A DNA stretch of 64,000 nucleotides. It comes from Pelomonas aquatica. GTDB lineage: Bacteria > Pseudomonadota > Gammaproteobacteria > Burkholderiales > Burkholderiaceae_C. Made by a program: the position numbers and the translations under genes. Location of the stretch: NCBI RefSeq assembly GCF_026712205.1, contig NZ_JAPPUW010000006.1, positions 1 to 64,000 on the forward strand, given 5' to 3'. Positions 1-8,652 of this stretch are shown here, piece after piece; within the stretch, counting starts at the first letter, position 1; every line of letters begins with the position of its first letter. The notes under the pieces were generated by a model that was not told where the DNA came from, did not search any database, and was given only the letters and a program-made list of their open reading frames with translations.

Positions 1-360
1 GACTACCGGGCCAAGCTCAAGGCAAGGGGCATCCAGGTGTCGATGAGCCGCAAGGGCGACTGCTGGGACAACGCCCCCATGGAGTCCGTCAACGGCACGC
101 TGAAGGTCGAATGCGTGAACGACGCGCACTTCCAGACCCGCGAGCAGGCGCGGCTCGCGATCGTCGAATTCATCGGCTACTACAACACCGAAAGGCGTCA
201 CTCCTCGCTGGGCAACATGGCCCCGGCGGAGTTCGAGCGGCGTTGGCGCGACAAGCGCATAGTTGGCGAGGCGCGTCCCTCGCGTTCGAAGCCCCGCGTT
301 ACCCTCCGGCGACCGCTGCCCGGTTCGTCGCAAGCGACCGAGCCGGCTGCCCATGGATAA
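1..360 (+). CDS. IS3-family transposase OrfB, C-terminal part (5' end outside window)
   Basis: The reading frame is open from base 1, so only the end of the gene is present. The visible 119 residues are the end of the DDE integrase core of IS3-family OrfB: the stretch SRKGDCWDNAPMESVNGTLK carries the last catalytic Glu (in MES), and YYNTERRHSSLGNMAPAEF is the usual C-terminal motif. The protein would cut and join IS ends during transposition. A matching terminal repeat lies 20-odd bases after the stop, so this is the right end of a complete or formerly complete element whose left part is outside the window. The last ~35 residues are Arg/Pro-rich and not typical of the family. Confidence 0.9.
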   Translation, partial: DYRAKLKARGIQVSMSRKGDCWDNAPMESVNGTLKVECVNDAHFQTREQARLAIVEFIGYYNTERRHSSLGNMAPAEFERRWRDKRIVGEARPSRSKPRVTLRRPLPGSSQATEPAAHG

Positions 361-381
361 CGCTTCTCGTGGCTTCGTGGC

Positions 382-405
382 GTCCACCAAACGGGGACCG
401 GTTCA
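382..405 (+). repeat. Right terminal inverted repeat of the IS3-family element
   Basis: Read on the minus strand this segment begins TGAACCGGTCCCCGTTTGG, close to the TGAACCGCCCCGGGTTT ends typical of the IS407/IS401 group of IS3. It lies just after the transposase stop, which is where IRR is expected. The IS would end at about base 405. Confidence 0.6.
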
Positions 406-481
406 ACTATGTGATCGTGGGAATCCGAGCCTTTCAGCGTTGCCTAAGCTCGGGAATCACGAAAGCACCGCACCTCTGACT

Positions 482-1366
482 TCACTCCTTCCAGAGCCAG
501 CACAGGCTCTCCGCCAGCATTGCTCCGCCATGCGCTAGCGAATGGCCGCCGGGGCCGACCACCAGCTTGTGCGCGTAACCGCGATACGCAAGTGCTGACG
601 CCAGTTCGCGATTGGCGAGCGGCCAGTTGCCGAAGACGATGTCGAGGTCTCGCTCTCCCGTCTGCAGCCACACGCGCAGATCCTTGTTCTCGTCGCTCAT
701 GCGCACCGCCGAAGCGAGCAGATGGCCGCCCCGCAGGTTGACGAAGCTGCCGCAGTGGCTGAGCACCTTGCTGAAGAAATCAGGACGCTCCCAGGCCGCA
801 TTGAAGGCGCAATGACCACCCGAGCTTAGGCCGACAATGGCGCGCTGCTGTCGGTCCTGCTTGAGCTTCAAGCCCTCGCACGCAACGGGGATCAGCTCCT
901 CGATCAGGAAGCGCGCATAGGTCGGCCCGATGCTGTCGTACTCGACGCTGCGATTGCCCGGCCCGCCGTAGATTGGCAGGCCGGGACCTTCTTCGCCAGG
1001 CTCGACGAACAGGGCGACCGTGGGTGGGAGCGCGCCCAGATTGATAAGGTTGTCAAGCACGGTCGCGGCCTGCGCCTCCGGACCGAGGTAGCGTGCACCG
1101 TCCTGGAAGACGATCAGCGCATAAGGCCCGCTCTTGTCTGCAGGTTCGTAGACGCGCAGCGTGCGGCTCACACCAGGATAGGTGGCTGAGCTCGTCTGGC
1201 GCAGCTCGCGCAGGCTGCCGCGCGGAACGCCGTCCTGCGCCTGTGCTTCGGTCGGCAGTTCGAAGGTCGGGCCCGCCAGGGCCGCACAGGCGAAGCGCAG
1301 TGATTCGGCGTCCGACAAGCCCGGCAGCACCGCGCGCAGCTGCGAGGCCAGGGCGTCCACGCTCAT
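482..1366 (-). CDS. Enterochelin-esterase-like alpha/beta hydrolase
   Basis: This 294-residue protein has the layout of the Fes/esterase-D family (PF00756). A short helical N-terminal part of ~60 residues is followed by an alpha/beta-hydrolase core containing LIVFQDGARYL (about 84-94), the elbow GLSSGG with nucleophile Ser181, and a C-terminal catalytic His in GPGGHSLAHGG. Such enzymes cleave esters, for example siderophore or other oligoesters. No signal peptide is seen, so it is probably cytoplasmic. Its start overlaps the stop of the upstream hydrolase by an ATGA junction, so the two are translationally coupled. The pair is divergent from the GntR regulator and likely controlled by it. The natural substrate cannot be read from the sequence. 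Confidence 0.8.
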   Translation of the reverse strand: MSVDALASQLRAVLPGLSDAESLRFACAALAGPTFELPTEAQAQDGVPRGSLRELRQTSSATYPGVSRTLRVYEPADKSGPYALIVFQDGARYLGPEAQAATVLDNLINLGALPPTVALFVEPGEEGPGLPIYGGPGNRSVEYDSIGPTYARFLIEELIPVACEGLKLKQDRQQRAIVGLSSGGHCAFNAAWERPDFFSKVLSHCGSFVNLRGGHLLASAVRMSDENKDLRVWLQTGERDLDIVFGNWPLANRELASALAYRGYAHKLVVGPGGHSLAHGGAMLAESLCWLWKE

Positions 1367-2106
1367 GATGCCGCCACCTCGCTGGCGAACTTGTCGAGCT
1401 CGGCCGCGAAGCCTTCACTCTTCCACAGGCTCACGCCATGCTCGCAATCGAAGTGCAGTGCCCGGCCCTGCTTCGCCGCAGCGACGAAGGCCGCCTCCTG
1501 CCGCATCGGACCTTCGTCCAGCGTGCCATTGACGAAGACCAGTGGCTGCTCAATGGCGCGTACCAGCGGAAATACGTCGGCCGTAGCCACAGCAGCCACG
1601 GCCTCGGGGAAAGCGCGCAGGCGCAGCCGAGCGGCAATCATGGCCTCGATGTCCTCCCGGCTCTGGCCGGCCTGAGTCATCAGCTTTTCAGCGCTCTTGC
1701 GCGCCAGCCACTGCTCGCCGAACAGCGGGATCAGGACCTTCATCAGCGCCGCCCGCAGGTAGAGGCTGCGGCGGTGCTTGCCGGCGAAGTTCTGACTGCA
1801 GCCGCCCAGGAAGTACCCCGCTACCTGGGCGGGATCCAGCAGCCTTGATGCCGCCAGCGCCGAATAGCCGCCGAGCGAATCGCCGACAAGCAGCGCCCGC
1901 GCCGGCGCCAGGCCGCGAACAGTTTCGGCCACGAGCTTCGCGGCAGCGTCCAGCGTGTAGGGGCCGGCATCGCCACGTGCGCCATGCCCCGGCAGGTCGA
2001 TCGCCACGCTGCGCCATCGGCCGTTCAGCGGACGCCTCACCGGGTCCCACATCGCCTGGTTGAGGCCGGCGCCATGGAGAAAGAGAAGCACCAGGTCATT
2101 GCGCAT
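1363..2106 (-). CDS. Alpha/beta hydrolase
   Basis: A 247-residue alpha/beta hydrolase: HGAGLNQAMW (11-20) forms the oxyanion region, DLPGHGA (38-44) is a family motif, and GDSLGGY holds nucleophile Ser77. DCEHGVSLW near the C-terminus carries the His. The start at 2106 is chosen because GGAG lies seven bases upstream and the family begins with this strand; the frame stays open further upstream but that part looks non-coding. It is strikingly similar to the membrane-anchored hydrolase at 7729-8652: both have HGAGLN..MW.PVRR, DLPGHGA and APAR..LVGDSLGGY. That makes them paralogs on the two arms of this locus. Probably an esterase or lactonase acting in the cytoplasm. Confidence 0.8.
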   Translation of the reverse strand: MRNDLVLLFLHGAGLNQAMWDPVRRPLNGRWRSVAIDLPGHGARGDAGPYTLDAAAKLVAETVRGLAPARALLVGDSLGGYSALAASRLLDPAQVAGYFLGGCSQNFAGKHRRSLYLRAALMKVLIPLFGEQWLARKSAEKLMTQAGQSREDIEAMIAARLRLRAFPEAVAAVATADVFPLVRAIEQPLVFVNGTLDEGPMRQEAAFVAAAKQGRALHFDCEHGVSLWKSEGFAAELDKFASEVAAS

Positions 2107-2207
2107 GCAAGTCTCCAACGTATCTGACAGGATTGCCTTGTTCGACGCCATTGAACGGCGATTTTTCCGCATCGCGCTCTGGTGTTTGCCCGAATCCGTG
2201 CGCAAAA

Positions 2208-2264
2208 CCTATACAACCTGTTTGACATGTTTGGTTTCGAGGACTAATGTTCGAGCCATACAAC
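2208..2264 (+). promoter_or_regulatory. Sigma-70 promoter of the GntR gene flanked by direct ATACAAC repeats
   Basis: TTGACA at 2222-2227 and TAATGT at 2245-2250 are separated by 17 bp, a near-consensus sigma-70 promoter on the plus strand. The heptamer ATACAAC occurs on both sides (2211-2217 and 2258-2264). It equals a half-site of the GTATAC-centred operators known for FCD-type GntR regulators. An autoregulatory operator that also covers the divergent hydrolase promoter is an inference. Confidence 0.6.
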
Positions 2265-2278
2265 AAGGAGACAAACGC

Positions 2279-3055
2279 ATGAGCAATGTGACGGCGTTGT
2301 CCGCCGTGCACGGCCCGCAACTCTCGGCCCAGGTGGCGCGCAACCTGCTGGCCCTGGTGAGCCGCGAGCACCTGCGCCCCGGCGACGCGGTGCCCAGCGA
2401 ACTCCAGATCGGCAAGGAACTGGGCATCAGCCGCGGCAGCGTGCGCGAAGCGTATCGCTCGCTCGCAGCACTGGGCATCCTGGAGATTGGCAGCGGCCGG
2501 CGCCCGCGCTTGAAGGCCATCGACGCCCAGGTGCTGATCCAGTTCTTTGACTACGCGCTCAACACCGCGCAAGTGACCCTGGCACATGTCTTGGAGACGC
2601 GCCGCGCGCTCGAGATCCAGGCGGCCCAGCTGGCCGCCCGCTATGCCACTGAGGCCCAGCGCCTGACGCTGCGCCAGTTGGCCGCGCAGATGCGCTCCGC
2701 CGGTGCCGACCATGCGCGCCGCGTCGCCAGCGACATGGCCATCCATGCCGTCATTGCCGAGGCCAGCGGCAACCCGCTGAACTGCCTGCTGCTCGGCGCG
2801 CTTCAGTCGCCGCTGGAAGAGTCCTCGCGCATGCACCTGCACGACAGCCGCTCAGCCATGGAGATCACCCGCGTGGTCGACGCGCACGACGCCGTGGTGG
2901 AGCGCATCTGCGCGGCGGACCCCATGGGCGCGGCCTCGGCCATGTCCTATCACTTCGACCTCGCGCTCGTGCATGTGGAGCGCCAGGATCAGGCCGTGGC
3001 GGCTGGCGCCACTCCGACTCACAGCAGCGCGCAAATGCGCGGCATCGGCACCTAG
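2279..3055 (+). CDS. GntR-family regulator, FadR/FCD subfamily
   Basis: A 258-residue regulator. Residues ~14-75 form the GntR winged helix (LRPGDAVPSELQIGKELGIS followed by RGSVREAYRSLAALG). Residues ~95-225 are an all-helical FCD ligand domain with its metal-site residues, for example VLETRRALEIQAAQLAA and D..IHAVIAEASGN. ATG 2279 is chosen because AAGGAG lies eight bases upstream and the DNA-binding domain starts directly after it. FCD regulators usually sense small organic acids and repress the neighbouring catabolic operon. Its position between two divergent hydrolase/transport clusters suggests that it controls both. Confidence 0.9.
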   Translation: MSNVTALSAVHGPQLSAQVARNLLALVSREHLRPGDAVPSELQIGKELGISRGSVREAYRSLAALGILEIGSGRRPRLKAIDAQVLIQFFDYALNTAQVTLAHVLETRRALEIQAAQLAARYATEAQRLTLRQLAAQMRSAGADHARRVASDMAIHAVIAEASGNPLNCLLLGALQSPLEESSRMHLHDSRSAMEITRVVDAHDAVVERICAADPMGAASAMSYHFDLALVHVERQDQAVAAGATPTHSSAQMRGIGT

Positions 3056-3100
3056 CCACCCAGACCCCAAAACCCTCGATCTCTGCGCAGGCTCTCTGGC

Positions 3101-4510
3101 ATGCGCAGCGGACAAACTCACTCGCAAAAATTCATGAGTCCACCGAATTTTGCCAACGCCCTGCCCGAGCTGCAGGCCCTGCTCGGCGAGCGGCTGAGCC
3201 TGGCCCAAGCTGTGCGCGACCAACATGCTGCCGGCGAAGGACTGTCACCCGACCTGCCACCGGACGCCGTGGCCTGGCCGACGGACAAGGCCGAGGTCTG
3301 CGCCCTCCTGAAGATCTGCCACGCGCACGGCGTGCCGGCCATCGCCTATGGCGCGGGCTCCTCGCTCGAAGGCCATATCAGCGCGCCGCGCGGCGGCGTC
3401 ACGCTGGACCTCTCGCGCATGGACGCGGTGCTCGACGTCCACGCCGACGATGCCGACTGCGTGGTCCAGCCCGGCGTGACGCGCGAGGCGCTCAATGCCT
3501 TCCTCCAGGACACGGGCCTGTTCTTCCCCGTCGACCCGGGTGCCAACGCCACATTGGGCGGCATGGCTTCCACCCGCGCCTCGGGTACGACGACTATGCG
3601 ATATGGCTCCATGTGGCACAACGTGCTGGCGATGGAGGTGGCCCTGGCCGATGGCCGCCTCGTGCGCTTCGGCTCGCGGGCCCGCAAGAGCTCGGCCGGC
3701 CTCGATCTCGTGCGCCTGATGATCGGTGCCGAAGGGACACTCGGCGTCATCACCGAGCTGACCTTGCGCCTGCATCCGCAGCCGACCGAGGTGGCTGCCG
3801 CTTCCTGCGCCTTCCCCACTTTGGCCGACGCGGTGAACGCGGTGACCGAAATCGTCATGAGCGGCGTGCCCTGCGCCCGCGTGGAGTTCCTCGACGAGCA
3901 CCAGGTCAAGGCCTGCAACGCGCATTCCAACCTCGCCTTGCCTGAGTTGCCCACACTCTTCCTCGAATTCCATGGCACTGCGGCCGGCGTGAATGAACAG
4001 GCCGAGATGGCGCAGGGCATCGCTGCCGAACACGGCAGCGTGGCCTTCGAGTGGGCGCGCCGGCCCGAAGACCGAAGCCGCCTCTGGCGCGCCCGCCACA
4101 TGGCCTATTTCGCGGCGCTCGCACTGCGTCCGGGCTGCGCGCACATAGTGGCCGACGTCTGCGTGCCGATCTCAGCCCTGGCCGACGCGGTGGCTCAGGC
4201 ACGCGCGGACATCGATGCCGAAGGGCTAGTCGCCACCGTGCTCGGCCATGTCGGTGACGGCAACTTCCACGTGATCTTCATGCCCATGCCAGGTGATGTG
4301 GCCGAGCAGGCGGCGGTCGATCGCGTCTATGCCGCCATGGTCGCGCGCGCTCACACCGCGGGAGGGACCTGCACCGGTGAGCACGGCATTGGGATGGGCA
4401 AGAAGGCCAAGCTGCTCGACGAGCTCGGCCCCGACACCGTTCAGCTGATGCGGCTCATCAAGAACGCCTGGGATCCGCGCGGGATCCTCAACCCAGAAAA
4501 GATTTTCTGA
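3101..4510 (+). CDS. FAD-linked oxidase, D-lactate dehydrogenase (cytochrome)-like
   Basis: At 469 residues this has the usual size and order of the FAD_binding_4 plus FAD-oxidase_C family. AYGAGSSLEGH (82-92) and DPGANATLGGMASTRASGT bind FAD. RYGSMWHNVLAMEVALADG and GAEGTLGVITELTLRLHP complete the first domain. GHVGDGNFHVIF and GEHGIGMGKK in the C-terminal half are the substrate/metal motifs. Family members oxidise D-2-hydroxy acids such as D-lactate, passing electrons to the respiratory chain. A downstream start at 3134 (MSPPNFANALPEL) is equally possible; neither ATG has a clear ribosome site. It is the first gene of the forward cluster, which suggests that a 2-hydroxy acid is released by the neighbouring esterases. 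Confidence 0.85.
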   Translation: MRSGQTHSQKFMSPPNFANALPELQALLGERLSLAQAVRDQHAAGEGLSPDLPPDAVAWPTDKAEVCALLKICHAHGVPAIAYGAGSSLEGHISAPRGGVTLDLSRMDAVLDVHADDADCVVQPGVTREALNAFLQDTGLFFPVDPGANATLGGMASTRASGTTTMRYGSMWHNVLAMEVALADGRLVRFGSRARKSSAGLDLVRLMIGAEGTLGVITELTLRLHPQPTEVAAASCAFPTLADAVNAVTEIVMSGVPCARVEFLDEHQVKACNAHSNLALPELPTLFLEFHGTAAGVNEQAEMAQGIAAEHGSVAFEWARRPEDRSRLWRARHMAYFAALALRPGCAHIVADVCVPISALADAVAQARADIDAEGLVATVLGHVGDGNFHVIFMPMPGDVAEQAAVDRVYAAMVARAHTAGGTCTGEHGIGMGKKAKLLDELGPDTVQLMRLIKNAWDPRGILNPEKIF

Positions 4511-4538
4511 ACACCCAAGACAACGGAGACAAGCCATC

Positions 4539-6749
4539 GTGAAGAAGACCCTGATCGCCACCGCCTGCCTGCTGCTCGCCGCGGGATCCCATGCTCAGCA
4601 GTCCGAGGAGAAGAACAATTCCGAGCAGCCCCAGACCCTGGACAAGGTCATCGTTACCGCCCAAAAGCGCGAGCAGGCGCTGATCGACGTGCCGTCCTCC
4701 GTCACGGCCGTGCGCGCTGAGAGTCTCGCGAGCGCTGGCCTCGTCCGGCTCGAGGACTACGCGGCCGAAGTGCCGGGCATGTCGATCACGGCGCTGTCGC
4801 GTGGCTTCACCTCGGTCGTGCTGCGCGGCATCAGCACCGGCATTTCGCAGGCCACACCGGCAACGGCCTTCTATGTGGACGAGGCGCCGGTCGGCTCGAT
4901 CACGGCCTATGCCACGGGCAGCACGGTCACACCCGACCTCGACCCGTACGACCTGCGCCGCGTCGAGGTGCTCAAAGGCCCGCAGGGCACGATGTACGGT
5001 GCCGGCGCGGTAGGCGGCCTGGTCCGCTACGTCACGGCAGCGCCCGACCCCGAGCGCTTCGGTGGCCAGATCTCGCTCGGGGCCAACAAGGTGACGGATG
5101 GCGGCGACGGCTACGAGGGCCGCGTCTCGCTGAACGTTCCGCTCGTCTCCAAGACGCTGGCGATGCGCGTGAGCCTCATGGAGCGCAACGACGCCGGCTA
5201 TATCGACAACCCGGCCAAAAACCAGACCGATGTCAACAAGGCCAAGACACGCGCCGGCCGCCTGGCCTTGGGCTGGGCAATCGACAAGGACTGGATGCTG
5301 CAGACCTCGGTCATGACGCAGCGCTTCAAGGCCGACGGCATCGGAATGGAGGATGTGGTCGGCACTGACATGCACCCGCTCACGGGCAAGCTCCAGCATG
5401 CGAGCTACATCCCCGAGACCCAGTCGGTCGACTTCACCGTGGGCAATGCCACGCTCAAGGGCCGCATCGGCGAGTTTTCAGTCGTCTCTTCGACCACCTA
5501 TCAAAAGATCAGCTCCGAGGTCAATGTCGACCAGACGGCCAGCTTCGGCCCGGTGTTCAACCTGCTACTTGGCATTCCCGGCCTCGGTGCGCAGACGCGT
5601 CAGCAGGTCCAGACCAAGCGCTGGGCTCAAGAGCTGCGCGCCGGCTCGACCGCACTCTCGGACAAGCTCGACTACGAAGGAGGCCTCTTCTTCACCCAGG
5701 AGGAAAGCAGCAACGCCTTGCCGCCGCTAAGCCCCTTCATCGCCGCAACAGGGACGCCCTTCACCGTGCTGCCGGCGCTGTTCGACGCGCGGATTGACTC
5801 CAAATACAAGGAAGTCTCGCTGTTCGGCAATGCGACCTATGCCGTCACACCGCAGTTCGACCTCCTCGGCGGCCTGCGCGTCTCGCAGACGAAGCAGAAC
5901 TACCACCAAGACTACAAGGCCTCGCTGCTCAACCCGCTGGCAGTGCTGCTCGACCAGGACGTATCGAGCAACAAAACCAACTTCCTGGTCGGCGCGCGCT
6001 ACAAGCCTGATGCCAACACGGCCGTGTACGTGCGCGTGGCCACCGGCAACCGCCCGGGCGGTGCGAGCGCCCTGCCGCCCGGCGTTGTGACGGGTGGCAA
6101 GCAGAGCTTCGATGCCGACACCGTGACGAGCTACGAGCTCGGCTTCAAGTCCAACCTGGCCGGCGGCAAGGCTTCAATCGAAGCCGCCGTTTTCACCACC
6201 GACTGGAAGGACGTGCAGGCCCAGACCTCGGCCACCAAGTCCGGCGCCACTTATCAGTACTTCGTCAATGGCGGCACGGCCCGATCCAGAGGCGCCGAAA
6301 CGACGCTGCTCGTGTTCCCGGTCAAGGACCTGACGCTGCGCCTCACGGCGGCCTACACCGACGCCAGGCTGACCGAGGACGCACCGGCCCTACAGGGCAT
6401 GAACGGCGACCGCATGCCCTTTGTCCCTCGCGTGACGGCCTCGTTCGGCACCGACTACCGCTTCGAAATCGGCTCGTATCCAGCCTGGATCGGCGGCTCG
6501 GCCAACTACATCGGCAGCCGCGTCTCCACCTTCGGCGGCAAGGGTCCGCTGAACGTGCCGGCCTACACCACGGTCAACCTGAACACGGGCGCGGACATCG
6601 GCGCCTGGCGCGTCACGCTGTACGGCAAGAACCTGAACAACGCGCACGGCATCAACTTCGCCAACAACACGGCCGTGGCTGCCGTGCCCTTCAACGCCGG
6701 CATCATCCAGCCGCGCACGATCGGCGGCGACGTCTCGTACCGCTTCTGA
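4539..6749 (+). CDS. TonB-dependent outer-membrane receptor
   Basis: The 736-residue product starts at a GTG preceded by GGAG. It has a signal peptide (MKKTLIATACLLLAAGSHA) and a plug domain from about residue 33 (LDKVIVTAQKREQALIDVPS, RRVEVLKGPQGTMYGAGAVGG). A 22-strand-type barrel follows, ending in the expected C-terminal Phe (DVSYRF). TonB-dependent receptors import scarce, large or poorly diffusing ligands across the outer membrane. Here the context is catabolic (hydrolases, MFS transporter, dehydrogenases) rather than siderophore biosynthesis, so it probably takes up the organic substrate of this locus. The ligand cannot be inferred from the sequence. Confidence 0.9.
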   Translation: MKKTLIATACLLLAAGSHAQQSEEKNNSEQPQTLDKVIVTAQKREQALIDVPSSVTAVRAESLASAGLVRLEDYAAEVPGMSITALSRGFTSVVLRGISTGISQATPATAFYVDEAPVGSITAYATGSTVTPDLDPYDLRRVEVLKGPQGTMYGAGAVGGLVRYVTAAPDPERFGGQISLGANKVTDGGDGYEGRVSLNVPLVSKTLAMRVSLMERNDAGYIDNPAKNQTDVNKAKTRAGRLALGWAIDKDWMLQTSVMTQRFKADGIGMEDVVGTDMHPLTGKLQHASYIPETQSVDFTVGNATLKGRIGEFSVVSSTTYQKISSEVNVDQTASFGPVFNLLLGIPGLGAQTRQQVQTKRWAQELRAGSTALSDKLDYEGGLFFTQEESSNALPPLSPFIAATGTPFTVLPALFDARIDSKYKEVSLFGNATYAVTPQFDLLGGLRVSQTKQNYHQDYKASLLNPLAVLLDQDVSSNKTNFLVGARYKPDANTAVYVRVATGNRPGGASALPPGVVTGGKQSFDADTVTSYELGFKSNLAGGKASIEAAVFTTDWKDVQAQTSATKSGATYQYFVNGGTARSRGAETTLLVFPVKDLTLRLTAAYTDARLTEDAPALQGMNGDRMPFVPRVTASFGTDYRFEIGSYPAWIGGSANYIGSRVSTFGGKGPLNVPAYTTVNLNTGADIGAWRVTLYGKNLNNAHGINFANNTAVAAVPFNAGIIQPRTIGGDVSYRF

Positions 6750-6751
6750 GC

Positions 6752-7732
6752 ATGGCGATGCCCTTGGAGCAGTTCGTCGAGCACGACGTCGCCTTGCAGC
6801 GCGGCGGCCGCCTGGCCGAATGCGTGACGGCCTACGCCACGCTGGGCAGGCTCAACGCCGCACGCGACAACGCGGTGCTCGTACTGCATGGCTACACGAC
6901 CGGGCCCGACATGCTGAGCCCCGACTCCACGGCGGCCGAAGGTTCCTGGGCCGGTCTCGTCGGACCCGGGCTTGCTGTCGATACCGACCGCTGCTTCGTC
7001 CTTTGCCCCAACCTGCTCGGCTCCTCCTACGGCTCGACCGGGCCGCGCAGCATCGACCCGGCGACCGGGCGCGTCTATGGGCCTGATTTCCCGGCGCTGG
7101 CAGTTGCCGACAGCGTGGACGCCCAGGCCCGCCTGTGCAGCCATCTCGGCATCGAGAAGCTGCACGCCGCGATCGGCCCCTCGCTCGGCGCAATGCAGGC
7201 CTTCAGCTGGGGCGTGCGGCATCCCGCCCGCGTGGCTCGCGTGGTCGCCGCGGTTGGCTCGCCCTACCGACCGGCTGGCGTGGTGCCTGCCGACAAACTA
7301 CGGCCGATGTTCGATGCGCGCCCCTACGACGCCGAGGCATTGCGCCCCTGGCTACTGCAGCAGCGCATCCAGACCCTACGCGCTTACGGTATGGCAGGCA
7401 CGGATGGCGAGGTCGAGGCCCGTGCCGCGCTCTGGGCGCGTGAATTCGACGCCGCAGCCCTGCTTGTGCTGGCCGAGGCCGTGTCCGATTTTGACGTTCG
7501 CGCCGAACTCCACCGCATGACGGCGCCGCTGCTCTTCGTGCTCTCGCGCAGCGACACGCTGTTCCCGCCGAGCTTGCGCCACGAGCTCGCACCGCTGTTC
7601 AATGCCGCACTGCAATCCTGGCGCTTTGTCGAGATCGACAGCGATCAGGGCCATCTCGCCTCTGGTGCCGATGCCGCCCTGTGGGCCGCTGAGTTGGCGG
7701 CGTTCATCGAGATGAAGGAACCGGCGCCATGA
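6752..7732 (+). CDS. MetX-like alpha/beta hydrolase
   Basis: A 326-residue protein with the layout of homoserine O-acetyltransferase-like hydrolases. VLVLHGYTTGPD (42-53) is near the N-terminus, NLLGSSYGSTGPRSIDP follows, and the elbow GPSLGAMQAF carries Ser144. The likely remaining triad residues are Asp268 (SRSDTLFP) and His301 (DQGHLAS). True MetX is longer (about 370-380 residues) and works in methionine synthesis. The context here, two bases after the receptor gene and overlapping the next hydrolase by ATGA, argues instead for a hydrolase or acyltransferase of the local pathway. Confidence 0.75.
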   Translation: MAMPLEQFVEHDVALQRGGRLAECVTAYATLGRLNAARDNAVLVLHGYTTGPDMLSPDSTAAEGSWAGLVGPGLAVDTDRCFVLCPNLLGSSYGSTGPRSIDPATGRVYGPDFPALAVADSVDAQARLCSHLGIEKLHAAIGPSLGAMQAFSWGVRHPARVARVVAAVGSPYRPAGVVPADKLRPMFDARPYDAEALRPWLLQQRIQTLRAYGMAGTDGEVEARAALWAREFDAAALLVLAEAVSDFDVRAELHRMTAPLLFVLSRSDTLFPPSLRHELAPLFNAALQSWRFVEIDSDQGHLASGADAALWAAELAAFIEMKEPAP

Positions 7733-8652
7733 AGCGCTGGCTGCTTCGCATCGTCCTCGGCCTGATCAGCCTGGCCGTGCTCGCCTACGCCTTCGCCGCC
7801 GCGCAGATCGAATGGCAGGTCCGCGCCGCCGCCCGTGAGGGCGCTTCGCAGCTGGCCAGCGAGCTGGCCCTGCCTCGCGCTGAACTGGCCGCGCCGGCTG
7901 CCGATGCCAAGCCCGTGCTGATCCTATTGCACGGCGCGGGGCTCAACGGCCAGATGTGGAACCCAGTGCGCCGTCACCTCGACCCGCGCCTGCGCGTGAT
8001 TGCGCTCGACCTGCCGGGTCACGGCGCCCACAGCAACGGCACTTACTCGGTCGACGGCGCCGTCGCCACCGTCCTCGCGGCAGCGCGTTCGTTGGCACCG
8101 GCCCGCGTCGTGCTCGTCGGCGATTCGCTGGGCGGCTACACGGCCATGGCGGCGGCTGTAGCCCTGCCGCGCGGCCAGCTTGCCGGCATCGTGATGGCCG
8201 GCTCCAGCGGCGACATCAACCTGAAGGGTATGGCGAGTGGCATCGCGCAGTCGCTGTTCGTTCGCAGCCTGCTGCTGTTTGGCAGCGAAGACGCTCTCGC
8301 CACGCGCGCCCTCGGCCTGTTTGGCATCGCTCAGGCAGACACGCCGCCCATCGTTGCAGCCGGTGTCCACCTGAACGCGGTCGTGCCCGCCGCGCGCGCG
8401 CTGATGGGCATCGATTTCCGTAGGAAGCTGGCTGCGCTGGACGTGCCCCTGCTGATCGCCAACGGCTCGCTCGATCATGGCGCCGTCGAGCACGAGGACA
8501 GCTACGTTGCCGCCGCGAGGCGCGTTACGCGACTGCACTTCGAGAACTGCGAGCACGGCGTCAGCATGCGCCGCCCGGCCGAGTTCGCGGCCGCCGTCAA
8601 CGCCTTCGTGACCTGCCTTGGCAACCAAGAGTCTCCATGCAAGCTGAAATGA
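7729..8652 (+). CDS. Membrane-anchored alpha/beta hydrolase
   Basis: A 307-residue protein. Residues 1-24 form one hydrophobic helix (LLRIVLGLISLAVLAYAFAA), either a signal anchor or an uncleaved signal, placing the catalytic domain in the periplasm. The hydrolase core has LLHGAGLNGQMW (67-78), DLPGHGAH and GDSLGGY with Ser133; NCEHGVSMR supplies the His. It is a clear paralog of the hydrolase at 1363-2106, which lacks the anchor. The two may act on the same bond on opposite sides of the inner membrane. The ATGA overlap with the preceding gene indicates coupled translation. Confidence 0.8.
   Translation: MKRWLLRIVLGLISLAVLAYAFAAAQIEWQVRAAAREGASQLASELALPRAELAAPAADAKPVLILLHGAGLNGQMWNPVRRHLDPRLRVIALDLPGHGAHSNGTYSVDGAVATVLAAARSLAPARVVLVGDSLGGYTAMAAAVALPRGQLAGIVMAGSSGDINLKGMASGIAQSLFVRSLLLFGSEDALATRALGLFGIAQADTPPIVAAGVHLNAVVPAARALMGIDFRRKLAALDVPLLIANGSLDHGAVEHEDSYVAAARRVTRLHFENCEHGVSMRRPAEFAAAVNAFVTCLGNQESPCKLK

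Noticed and set aside
6752..7732. Homoserine O-acetyltransferase (metX) of methionine synthesis
   Set aside because: The fold motif is present, but the protein is shorter than MetX and sits in a hydrolase/transport operon with no methionine genes nearby.
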